From NCBI GenBank assembly GCA_001839685.1, contig MLAK01000815.1, positions 62,001 to 126,000 of the forward strand: a stretch of 64,000 nt of DNA, written 5' to 3'. Position numbers and translations under genes: made by a program. Within the stretch, counting starts at the first letter, position 1; every line of letters begins with the position of its first letter. Of this stretch, positions 47,035 to 55,765 are shown one piece after another. The notes below the pieces were generated by a model, which worked only from the letters and a program-made list of their open reading frames with translations, did no database searches and was not told the origin of the DNA. Origin of the DNA: Tritrichomonas foetus (taxonomy: Eukaryota; Parabasalia; Tritrichomonadida; Tritrichomonadidae).

Positions 47035-48549
47035 ATGTCCGACAACAAACAAAATCCTATATTCGGTAATAATGCATCTAATTGGGGAAATTTCCAAACA
47101 CCAATTGGCCCAAGCATTAATTTCAATTCGAACAATTCCAATAACGCAAAGCCAGGCAATCCTTTCGCAACCAACATTCCAGCTTTCGGAAATCCTTCAG
47201 CAACAGGTCAACAAGCCACCAGCCTTTTCACAGCGCCAACAACCAATAATTCCAATAAGCCAAATCAGATAAACCCATTCGCATCACTCTCAAATTCAAA
47301 CCAAGGCGGAATCTTCAGCAGTGGCGGAACTTTCTCTTCGGCCCTTTCAAACAATTCCAACCAAAATGCGTCAAACGGCTCAAATTCATTTAAGTTTGGC
47401 AGTTTTGGATCATCAGGTGATGCAAAGCCACTCGGATCATTTTCTACAAACCCAACACAACAGCAAACTTCTTTTGCCAATGCAGGAAATTCATTCAAAC
47501 CCTCAGCAGATGCAAAACAAGGAGATGCACAGAAAAGTGGAATGAATTTCAATTTTGGTCAAACTCTAGTAAAAGAAGCAAAACCACAGCAAGCAGCACC
47601 TCCACCGAGCTTTTCTTTCACTTCCACTAAGCCTGATGATGATAAAAAGCAGCCAGCGAATTCACCTTTCAATACTAATCCACAACAACAAACTTCTTTT
47701 GCCAATGCAGGAAATCAATTCAAACCCTCAACAGATGCAAAACAAGGAGATTCATCAAAAGAAGCATCACCGCAAAAAGTTGCAGCTCCATCGAGCTTTT
47801 CTTTTGGTTTCCAGAAACCTGAGGACAAATCAGCGAATCCACCTGCAAGCAATCCTTTTGTTAGCCAGCCTAAAACAGAAGTCAAGCCAGAAACTGGAGA
47901 AAAAAGCGAAGCTTCATTATCAAGCACTGTTTTTGGTAACGGCTCTTTCAACACCAAGGCTGAAGATTCAAATCCATTGAAAGTTAATCCATTTGGCAAA
48001 ATCAATAATTCTTCTCCATTTACTGCTAGCAATACAGCTCAAGCGCAGACATCTCCATCATCTACGCCTTTCACCGCAAAAGCAGCCAATGATGGAAAAA
48101 GTGAAACCAAATCATCTTTCCAATCCACACAAAAATCTGGTGGCATCAACAATCCTTTCATGTCAAATACGACAGACCAACAAAAAGAAAACAAGCCCTC
48201 AACAAGCTCGCCATTCGCAGCTCCACAACAACAAAAACAACAAACAGGAAATACGAGCCTAGGATTTGGGTTTGGAACTCCGGGACCGTCATCTTTTGAA
48301 AAACCAAAAGATGGAAACACGTCAAACTTTGCTTCCTGCGAACTAAAATCTGAGCAGCCTTCTACAAATCCTGTTGAAAACAAGCAAAAGCATAGAAGGA
48401 CCCGAACAGTAAACACATATGGACTCCCGAAGGACTTTGTCATTAAATTCCACGAAATAATGCATAGGGCAAAGAAGGGAATTGCATCCAATGAAATTGA
48501 TGAGTATTTAAAGGAAATTGCCCCAACTTTACTACCTAATGATAAATGA
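47035..48549 (+). CDS. FG-repeat nucleoporin (504 aa)
   Basis: Low-complexity Asn/Ser/Gln/Pro/Lys-rich protein with scattered FG dipeptides in nuclear-pore contexts: PIFG, PAFG, FKFG, GSFG, FNFG, FSFGF, TVFG and GFGFG. It has internal repeats, for example two copies of QTSFANAGN(S/Q)FKPS(A/T)DAKQGD near residues 142-162 and 220-241. FG repeats form the permeability barrier and bind transport receptors. The last ~60 residues are a small charged helical domain (GLPKDFVIKFHEIMHRAKKG) that may anchor the protein. The internal duplication also causes long overlapping frames in other phases, which are not genes. Which Nup it corresponds to cannot be decided. Confidence 0.85.
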   Translation: MSDNKQNPIFGNNASNWGNFQTPIGPSINFNSNNSNNAKPGNPFATNIPAFGNPSATGQQATSLFTAPTTNNSNKPNQINPFASLSNSNQGGIFSSGGTFSSALSNNSNQNASNGSNSFKFGSFGSSGDAKPLGSFSTNPTQQQTSFANAGNSFKPSADAKQGDAQKSGMNFNFGQTLVKEAKPQQAAPPPSFSFTSTKPDDDKKQPANSPFNTNPQQQTSFANAGNQFKPSTDAKQGDSSKEASPQKVAAPSSFSFGFQKPEDKSANPPASNPFVSQPKTEVKPETGEKSEASLSSTVFGNGSFNTKAEDSNPLKVNPFGKINNSSPFTASNTAQAQTSPSSTPFTAKAANDGKSETKSSFQSTQKSGGINNPFMSNTTDQQKENKPSTSSPFAAPQQQKQQTGNTSLGFGFGTPGPSSFEKPKDGNTSNFASCELKSEQPSTNPVENKQKHRRTRTVNTYGLPKDFVIKFHEIMHRAKKGIASNEIDEYLKEIAPTLLPNDK

Positions 48550-48725
48550 TTATTGATATTAAAAATTCAACTTAAAACATGAATTTTCTTTTTCTTATTT
48601 ATAAACAAAAGATGGACAAATAATTAATGAATAAAAGAATTTTAAAAGTACTATTTAAATACAAATTTTGATTCAAATATAACTATAGTTATCCACATTT
48701 ATATGTTATTTTCAGAAATACAAAA

Positions 48726-50426
48726 CTAGAAGAGTCTTACATGATATAAATCTTGGCATATATCATTATTAACTGGAATGGCATTTTCCATTGCACCCAT
48801 TTTTAGAACGGTATCTTTTGTTGTTAAGATGCAATTTGGTATCATTAGAAATGAAATATCTACAAGTTCCTTTATTTTTGTTGTATGAGGTTCGATTGTC
48901 ATTGAAGGTATTCGCAATTTCAGTTGATCTTGAATATTTTTGTTTTTGGAAGGAGATGGATTGATTGTAACTTTAATATTCTCATCTTCAAGTACAACAC
49001 AGCTCACAGAAAAGTTGCTAATGTGTGTATACTCATTAATAAAGTTTAAAGTATTGTCCAAATGCCTTCTATTTGAGCTTTTTTCAATTTCATTATATGT
49101 TTTATCATTTGTATCATTCTCATTTTCATACTTCAGTTCGTTTTCAGTTTCATCAAAGAATAATACGATGAATGAATCATGTGTTGATGATAAAATTATG
49201 GAATTTCTGCAATTAAATAAATAATTAGCAGACATTTCCTTTATTGATTTATGCATACCTATCTCGGAGTAATCTATATTACCACTGACTGCATCATTTA
49301 AATAAGAATAAATTAAAACAAGTGCACAATTCTTAAATTCGTGTGTAATTGGATATTGACTGTTTTCAATACCAGGGAATAAATGAACCGGTAAAGCCAT
49401 TTTTTCGAATTCTTTAGTTAGTTCTTGATGACTTTTAATGATTTCCAGGCAACTTACTTCTTCAGTGATTGGATGAATTTCCATCACAAAATATTGGTTT
49501 CCGTTTTCATGAACTGACCGAAGGAAGACATTCAGCGATATTGGCGAATTATCACTGCATCGTCCTTTCAACACAACTCCATTCAATTCATCATTTTCGG
49601 GAGTTACTTTATGATTAATATAATGATTAAACCTTTTATAGAGAAGCTCTTCGTTATTTTGGATTTTAGGGAAAATTATTTCAATGTTTTGTTGAATTAA
49701 TTGTTCATATTTATAGCCGAACAATATTTGAAGAGGTTGGGTAAATCCTAGAATAGTTTGTTTATCAGAAAGTATTAATAAAGAGATATTGCAAGTTTCA
49801 AATAAATCTAAATAAGAAGTAATTGTTTTTGAAACTTTATCTTTTTCTATCATTTTGACCGCGTATTCTGTTAAACAAGTATTATTGGCAATAAAAAAAG
49901 GTGAGAGCGACAGAAATCTTTGTTCAATAGCATCATCAAATTGATCAAAGCCTCGATAAAAAGAAATGATAATTGATGAAAAAATAATAAAAATTGAGGC
50001 GGTAATAATTAGTTCTATATTAATAATGGAGCGTGTTTCATTAAGTCTCATATCTGCTAATGCATTAAATGTTGTAGAATATTCAAAAATACCATCAAGT
50101 AAAATTGTTATTAGGAGTTTCTGCATTTCTAGAATATAAAAATGCTGGGAAGAGTAAACTCCATTAACCAAAAATTTTGTGTAATAAAATGAAAACATTT
50201 GTAAAGATTTCAAAACAGGCCAATTGATATTATCCGTAATTAGTGAACTCAAATCTTTAAATATAAAATTATTTAGAATCCAGCTATACTTTTGTTCTTG
50301 ATTTCCAGTCTTTGTCATTTGATATATCAAATGATTACTATAGTTATCCAATTTCATAATATATAAATTCGCAATCTGAATATATTTTTCTTGGTAGATC
50401 CCTTCAATTAATGACAAATATGACAA
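48726..50426 (-). CDS. PAS + degenerate cyclase-like half of interrupted membrane protein
   Basis: Continues in the same phase as the preceding half after one TAA (50526-50528) and 33 further codons; the first ATG after the stop is at 50426. From that Met: a transmembrane helix at about 133-157, a PAS domain at about 200-320 (ILSDKQTILGFTQPLQILFGY ... GRCSDNSPISLNVFLRSV), and a ~230-residue C-terminal region laid out like a class III nucleotidyl cyclase (LPVHLFPGIENSQYPITHEF; IILSSTHDSFIVLFF). In trichomonads this family normally ends in an active cyclase. Here the expected metal-binding Asp of the first cyclase strand is not found (ALVLIYSYLND), so catalysis is doubtful. If the TAA is real, this part is translated only by readthrough or reinitiation. 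Confidence 0.7.
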   Translation of the reverse strand: MSYLSLIEGIYQEKYIQIANLYIMKLDNYSNHLIYQMTKTGNQEQKYSWILNNFIFKDLSSLITDNINWPVLKSLQMFSFYYTKFLVNGVYSSQHFYILEMQKLLITILLDGIFEYSTTFNALADMRLNETRSIINIELIITASIFIIFSSIIISFYRGFDQFDDAIEQRFLSLSPFFIANNTCLTEYAVKMIEKDKVSKTITSYLDLFETCNISLLILSDKQTILGFTQPLQILFGYKYEQLIQQNIEIIFPKIQNNEELLYKRFNHYINHKVTPENDELNGVVLKGRCSDNSPISLNVFLRSVHENGNQYFVMEIHPITEEVSCLEIIKSHQELTKEFEKMALPVHLFPGIENSQYPITHEFKNCALVLIYSYLNDAVSGNIDYSEIGMHKSIKEMSANYLFNCRNSIILSSTHDSFIVLFFDETENELKYENENDTNDKTYNEIEKSSNRRHLDNTLNFINEYTHISNFSVSCVVLEDENIKVTINPSPSKNKNIQDQLKLRIPSMTIEPHTTKIKELVDISFLMIPNCILTTKDTVLKMGAMENAIPVNNDICQDLYHVRLF

Positions 50427-50525
50427 TGATGCTGTAACAATCGATTCTTGTGATGTTATCGTTGCTGAACAATCATATAGAAAAATATTAAATTCATTAA
50501 AAGCGTCTATCCATAAAATATAATA

Positions 50526-53180
50526 TTATGTGATATAAACAATTGACATTAAAAATAAAGCAATTATGAGCTTAATTGTGGATTTTGAAGTTGTAAAAGG
50601 CTCAATTTTATTGGTCCTTTTCAGATCATTAAATTTTGTTGAATTTGGATGGGAAGATGGCCGAAAATGATAGACAATAAAATTATAAAGGTGTTTACAC
50701 GTAAAATAATGAATTATTCCTATGATTGGTATTAAAAATGAAAAGAAAATTGCACAATTAATGATTAAAAAATCATTTGATAATAATTTACGACTGTCAT
50801 CAATAATATTTTCCATTGCATATAATGAATCTAACAGCTTCAAAGAAACACTTATAGATAAATTAAAATGCCTTCGAAATATATCGTTATGATAAATAAA
50901 GCTATTAAAAGGTATTCCATATTCATCAACATCATTTATTTTCAATTGCGATGTGATGTAGAATAACAATGAATGTAAATCAATTAAAATATCCTTCATT
51001 GCATTATCATTTGCACCTGGAAAATAAGGAATTGATGATTCTAACCATATTGTTTTTAGTGGATTAATACTTTGGATGGAACTCCATTGAGTAAATAAAT
51101 GCATAAATTGAGTCACATTTTCTTGCGTGTGTGCTAAGTTTTTTAATCGATCTTTCTTTAAATATACAAACATTTGATCTAAATCAGTCAGATTTTTGAG
51201 ATTCCATACTTGAACAGTGTCATTGGAAACAAATGAATAATTTGGTGAATGTGAAAGATAATGATCACATAAAGTCAATTTCATCCAATTATGAATAATG
51301 TTTATTGTTGGTTTAATAAAAATTGGAATTATTGAAGTATTAGATAAAGCGTCTTTCAGAGAAATAAATGGATAAGTTAAGTAGCAAAATGCCACTGCTA
51401 AAAAAATAACGGTAAAAACTAAATAAAGGTAAATGTATAAAGGCGAATAATTAATTTTCAACATATTTTTAATATTCCTCATGATTTGTTCATCATATGT
51501 AGAAATATCCGAATTTGTTGATGATTTTAAATTAATTTCTGGATTTGTCACTTCTTTAAATTGAATAGATTGGTTTGAACTCGAATTAGAAACTTTAGTA
51601 GAAGCTGCATTGGAAACTGATTGAGTTGAGTTTTTATTCAATGGCAAATTCGAATTTATAGTTGAGTTTGTATCATCAAAGAAAAATGATTTTTTGTAAT
51701 GCAAAATTGTTGGATTATTGGGATAAAATGATTCTAAAATTCGAAATTCTTCTTTTAATAAATGAAGTTCATGACCAAGTTCATAATTCAGTCGAGCGGC
51801 TGTTGCGACTCTTCCTTCGATCATTAAAGTCCAAAAATTATCACTTTTACATAGATATTTGTGAATTCTATCAATAAAATCATTCAAGGTTGGAATAGGC
51901 AAGAATTCGCTTCTTGTTGATGAAAAAAGTTTAAAGATTTGATAGACAGCATATTTCGATGTATAGCAAATATTTTTGGTATTCATCATAATATAAACTT
52001 CATTTATTAAATTAGGATCATTATTATAAAAATTATTTTTCGCTGATAATTTACAATAAACTAGATACAGAAGAACATGAAAATCAGAAGTTTTATTATA
52101 AATATCCGACAAACAATTAATTACATTTTCATTTATTCTTTCTTCAATGAATGCAATTTGTGCAATTGCCATTGCAGTTTCTTTTGAAGTTGTTTGAATT
52201 GGCTCATTTGAAACCAAGCATGATACAATAAAATCATGATTATACCCAAAATAATTATAAAAAATAAAAATCAGAGTTAAAAAAGATGTCAACGAAATAA
52301 TTAGATACGTTTTATCACTAATTTGATCATCAGTGAAAACTTTAACATAAACTAAAAATGAAACAACAATTGCTGTAATCTTACTTGATGTAATTAAAGC
52401 ATTATTGAAAACATCTAAAAAAGGATGTCTAAAAATTGATTTGATATCAATAGTAGTAATTATTATTTCAAAAGTGGAAAAAAATAAATAAGATGCTTTA
52501 CAAGGAAACAAAAAAATGATCGCGAACAAAAAAATTCGTGATAATACTGAAATCCAGCGATCTACTGGGATGAGTCTTGATGGAAGATTATTTCCACCAA
52601 ATAATGGGGTATCATATAACAACGGAGAAGTTTGATATTTAAAGAAAATGATAATAATCAAAATGAAGATTTGCTGGATTAATGCTTTCGTGCTTTTAAT
52701 TTGGAGAATTTCATTGTGGATGCTGTAGGAATAATTCCAGAATGTAATAAATAAAACGTTAATAAAAAATATTGATGGGATAAAGAATAAAGAATAAACC
52801 CTTAGTTGTATGAAAATTGTTGTAACAATATTATTGCCATAGAAATATCTGCATATTAAATAAATTGCTATAATAGATAGCAAAAATATGAAAGGACGAT
52901 TTGATATAATTTTGTCTTGTAAAAAAGTTGAGTAACTTTCGAAGCCAATAATATTTACAATTAATCGAGAAATCAACGAATCTTTTCCTGTTTCCATTGA
53001 AATGATAAAAAATGGCAAAAACACGGCAAAAGTCGCCTGAATGAACGCGAAAATTACCAAAAATTTTGGGAGATAAGAAATAAATATTGATTTATTGTGA
53101 ACATAAGAAAAGAAGTGGAAATTATCAGGAAACTGAAAAACGTCAAAACAGTAATCTGCAGGTATTTCTGTCCCTTTCAT
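50526..53180 (-). CDS. multi-span membrane half of interrupted PAS/cyclase-like protein (884 aa)
   Basis: N-terminal half of a large receptor-like protein. About seven hydrophobic spans lie in the first ~320 residues (for example FLVIFAFIQATFAVFLPFF, FLLSIIAIYLICRYFYG). A soluble helical region follows (about 320-560) with repeats reminiscent of the tetratricopeptide-like segment of the trichomonad cyclase family (YAVYQIFKLFSSTRSEFLP). Further spans sit at about 570-595, 815-840 and 868-884. It ends at TAA 50526-50528, beyond which the same phase stays open to 48726 (1485 codons overall). The family is greatly expanded in trichomonads and is thought to sense extracellular or membrane signals. 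ATG start at 53180, no obvious Inr. Confidence 0.75.
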   Translation of the reverse strand: MKGTEIPADYCFDVFQFPDNFHFFSYVHNKSIFISYLPKFLVIFAFIQATFAVFLPFFIISMETGKDSLISRLIVNIIGFESYSTFLQDKIISNRPFIFLLSIIAIYLICRYFYGNNIVTTIFIQLRVYSLFFIPSIFFINVLFITFWNYSYSIHNEILQIKSTKALIQQIFILIIIIFFKYQTSPLLYDTPLFGGNNLPSRLIPVDRWISVLSRIFLFAIIFLFPCKASYLFFSTFEIIITTIDIKSIFRHPFLDVFNNALITSSKITAIVVSFLVYVKVFTDDQISDKTYLIISLTSFLTLIFIFYNYFGYNHDFIVSCLVSNEPIQTTSKETAMAIAQIAFIEERINENVINCLSDIYNKTSDFHVLLYLVYCKLSAKNNFYNNDPNLINEVYIMMNTKNICYTSKYAVYQIFKLFSSTRSEFLPIPTLNDFIDRIHKYLCKSDNFWTLMIEGRVATAARLNYELGHELHLLKEEFRILESFYPNNPTILHYKKSFFFDDTNSTINSNLPLNKNSTQSVSNAASTKVSNSSSNQSIQFKEVTNPEINLKSSTNSDISTYDEQIMRNIKNMLKINYSPLYIYLYLVFTVIFLAVAFCYLTYPFISLKDALSNTSIIPIFIKPTINIIHNWMKLTLCDHYLSHSPNYSFVSNDTVQVWNLKNLTDLDQMFVYLKKDRLKNLAHTQENVTQFMHLFTQWSSIQSINPLKTIWLESSIPYFPGANDNAMKDILIDLHSLLFYITSQLKINDVDEYGIPFNSFIYHNDIFRRHFNLSISVSLKLLDSLYAMENIIDDSRKLLSNDFLIINCAIFFSFLIPIIGIIHYFTCKHLYNFIVYHFRPSSHPNSTKFNDLKRTNKIEPFTTSKSTIKLIIALFLMSIVYIT

Positions 53181-53903
53181 TTAATAGAAAGGACAAAATT
53201 TCTTTTTCAAAGAATATTTGCTATTTTTTAATTTTTGGCATATCATAATCGAATAGGATAGTTTTCCGGTTTTTCACAATTCTTTTGGCGTTTGTCTTAT
53301 GTCTTGTGCTAGTATATCATACAGAAAAACGGACATTTTATTCAACGAATAAAAAAAAAGCAATTTTTCGTGAAACCAAATTTGAATCAACTTACTAATC
53401 CATGTAACACGTTATTGTACAAGTCAAAGTATGTTAATATCGCATACAAATTCTTTGTATGTTTGATTTTAATTTTAACCTCAAAATATCAAAAAAACTT
53501 AAAAAAATCGCTTCTTTTGAAAATTATTGAGATAGTATGAGATGATTCCATGCTATTTAATATGTACTTTATACTACATCCATTGTCAGAGATGATTATT
53601 TCATAATAATCGGTCTCAACCACATATATCGCGATAGACATGTCTGTATGATCATATTTGTTTTCAATGTCAAAGATTTGAGTTCACTTTTGATTGGTTG
53701 CCAACATTCATTTATTGAAAAAGTGAAATTCTATCGTCAACAAGACAGTTTTTTCATGAAGTTCAGAATTGCCCATTAATCACAAAAAGAGACGATAAAA
53801 ATTCAACCTCATAATTGACTGAACTCTGTTGTTGTTTTGAAAAATTGCAAATTCTTCAGAAAATTTCCAATTGTCAGAAGGAAAAAAAAGACAAAAAAGT
53901 TTT
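53181..53903. other. divergent spacer, nothing seen
   Basis: AT-rich region between the membrane-protein gene and the GH1 gene. Frames that run into the GH1 gene from about 53815 start at non-ATG codons and are not accepted. Confidence 0.5.
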
Positions 53904-53909
53904 TCATTT
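53904..53909 (+). promoter_or_regulatory. initiator-like motif of GH1 gene
   Basis: TCATTT 12-17 nt before the ATG at 53921. Its position supports that ATG over the open but ATG-less extension upstream. Confidence 0.6.
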
Positions 53910-53920
53910 TTCCAAAATCG

Positions 53921-55333
53921 ATGAATACATTAAAATGTGGGATTTTTCTTGTTATTTTTACCATCATTCACCAACTACTCGTCACATACTTATTAACCCA
54001 GTTACCAGAGTTCCCAGATGCTGTTGCGCCTGATGGAATTCCAATATTTCCTTATAATATCAGTTTTGGCGTTTCTTCAGCGGCATATCAAATAGAAGAA
54101 AATGTTCCACCCTCCAATTGGATGCTGTGGGAGCAAACAACAGACGAAAATGGAAAGCCGCATTGCCCATCCATGCCATTAAAGGTGAAAGGGATTGAAC
54201 ACTTTTCAGAAGATGTACAAATTGTGAAGGATTTAGGATGTGATACCTATCGGCTTTCTTTTTCATGGTCAAGGATAAATCCCGAACAAGATCAATTTAA
54301 TGATACTGCAATAGAAATGTACAGAAATATGTTATTAGAATTACACAATCTTGGAATACGTCCACTTGTCACTCTTTGGCATTTCGAACATCCTGCATGG
54401 CTCGAAAAACTAGGTGGATTTAAATCGGAACTTTTTGTGAGCTCATTTGAAAAATTTGTGGAGTATGTCATTCCAAAAATTTCTGATTTATGTGATTATT
54501 ATCACACTGTGAATGAACCAGTTGGAATTGTATCTGCATCCCTTATTGCAGGTATACATCCACCTGGAAAAGGAACAGCAAAAGATATATTCAACTCACT
54601 TGTTAATTTAATGAGTGCACATGCGAAGGCATATCACATTATTCATAAGTACAATAAAAATGCGAAAGTGTCATATGCCAAAAACTTAACACCAATTATA
54701 CCAAGACATAAATGGAGCCTTTTTGAATCACTTCTCGCTTATATCCTGAATTATTATAATAGTGTATCATTTGATGTTTTCAGAACAGGCACAATTCGGT
54801 TCTTGTGGATGAAGACTGAAATTCCTGATATCAAAAATGCGCTTGATTACATTTCATTAAATCACTATTACTGTTTATGGATAACAATAAATCCAAAAGA
54901 ATGGGGAAAATTAAATGGTAATTTGGTTCCACTTTTCAGTTATGGTGATGATCGACTTATCACAAGTGATTTTGGATGGGGATTGAAATCGAGTTCATTA
55001 GCAGATTCAATTCGATGGGTAAACAAATTATGGAATCCAAATAATTTGTCATTCTTGATTTCTGAGCATGGTTGTGCTGATTATAAAGATAATAGAAGAC
55101 CATGGTTCTTACGGGAATCATTAGTCTTCCTCACAAAACTTCGAGACGAAGGCATAAGCGTAGAATCATATATCCATTGGTCACTTACTGACAATTATGA
55201 GTGGGCAGAAGGCTCTAACATGAAATTTGGTTTAATTGAAATTAATTTTGAAACATATGAAAGGAAAATGAAAAAATCTGCTGAACTTTATAAGGAAATA
55301 ATTAAGGCTAATCACGAAAGATCATCAAATTGA
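53921..55333 (+). CDS. family 1 glycoside hydrolase (beta-glucosidase type, 470 aa)
   Basis: Begins with a hydrophobic signal/anchor sequence (CGIFLVIFTIIHQLLVTYLL), so it is secreted, lysosomal or membrane-bound. GH1 landmarks: FGVSSAAYQIEE near the start of the barrel, SFSWSRI, the acid/base Glu199 in TVNEP, NHYY, the nucleophile Glu382 in ISEHG (usually [IV]TENG), and the late HWSLTDNYEWAEG motif that binds substrate. The family hydrolyses beta-glucosides, beta-galactosides and related sugars with retention. Both catalytic Glu are present, so an active enzyme is expected. Length is normal. Only the ATG at 53921 gives a proper signal peptide; the upstream 28 codons start at TTG and are highly basic. 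Confidence 0.92.
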   Translation: MNTLKCGIFLVIFTIIHQLLVTYLLTQLPEFPDAVAPDGIPIFPYNISFGVSSAAYQIEENVPPSNWMLWEQTTDENGKPHCPSMPLKVKGIEHFSEDVQIVKDLGCDTYRLSFSWSRINPEQDQFNDTAIEMYRNMLLELHNLGIRPLVTLWHFEHPAWLEKLGGFKSELFVSSFEKFVEYVIPKISDLCDYYHTVNEPVGIVSASLIAGIHPPGKGTAKDIFNSLVNLMSAHAKAYHIIHKYNKNAKVSYAKNLTPIIPRHKWSLFESLLAYILNYYNSVSFDVFRTGTIRFLWMKTEIPDIKNALDYISLNHYYCLWITINPKEWGKLNGNLVPLFSYGDDRLITSDFGWGLKSSSLADSIRWVNKLWNPNNLSFLISEHGCADYKDNRRPWFLRESLVFLTKLRDEGISVESYIHWSLTDNYEWAEGSNMKFGLIEINFETYERKMKKSAELYKEIIKANHERSSN

Positions 55334-55754
55334 TTAAGTGATTAATTTATGTTTTATTTCGGTTGTTTTACATCAACTACAGTAAATCTACATATTAAGA
55401 AAATATTTATCATTTGAATCTTTTGAGAAATATATTCACCAAAAATAGAACGAAAGTTTTGTGGAATAACATAAATCAAATGATGATAATTTTAAATTTC
55501 GATTGTTTTTGGTGGCAGTATTCCTTTGTGTCACGCAATATTCAACGAATAAAAAGAGAAACTTTGAGAATCGAAATAAACTATAGAAAACTGACCAGCA
55601 TCAACTTTTTGAGAAATAATGCTGACAAAAGTCTTTTTGAAATAACCCATTATAGTTCAATTATTTTTACCTAAATTGGCCTTTACATTTGAAAAATTCT
55701 TTTATAAAAGCTTTCAAAATTTCAAGTTTCAATGGCCGGACATGAAAGGTGAAT
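55334..55754. other. spacer between GH1 and GluRS genes
   Basis: AT-rich; the open frame at 55414-55674 begins at a non-ATG codon and has no protein-like feature. The stretch joined to the GluRS frame upstream of 55766 is AT-rich and non-conserved. Confidence 0.5.
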
Positions 55755-55760
55755 TCACTT
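55755..55760 (+). promoter_or_regulatory. initiator-like motif fixing GluRS start
   Basis: TCACTT with the predicted +1 A at 55757 lies 9 nt before the ATG at 55766. If transcription starts here, the in-frame ATG at 55742 would be outside the mRNA, so 55766 is the start. Confidence 0.6.
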
Positions 55761-55765
55761 TAAAT

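Noticed and set aside
47265..48491. Several 60-150 codon frames within the FG nucleoporin gene
   Set aside because: Shadows caused by low-complexity repeats; the FG phase has a coherent protein.
50490..50530. Short intron removing the TAA in the membrane/PAS gene
   Set aside because: The only GT...AG pair around the stop is 34 nt, breaks the frame and lacks a CTAAC-type acceptor.
53837..53920. 28-codon N-terminal extension of the GH1 protein
   Set aside because: Begins at TTG, is very basic, precedes the Inr-like motif and would hide the signal peptide.
55676..55765. 30-codon N-terminal extension of GluRS
   Set aside because: No ATG at its start, AT-rich codons unlike the gene, and it lies upstream of the Inr-like motif.
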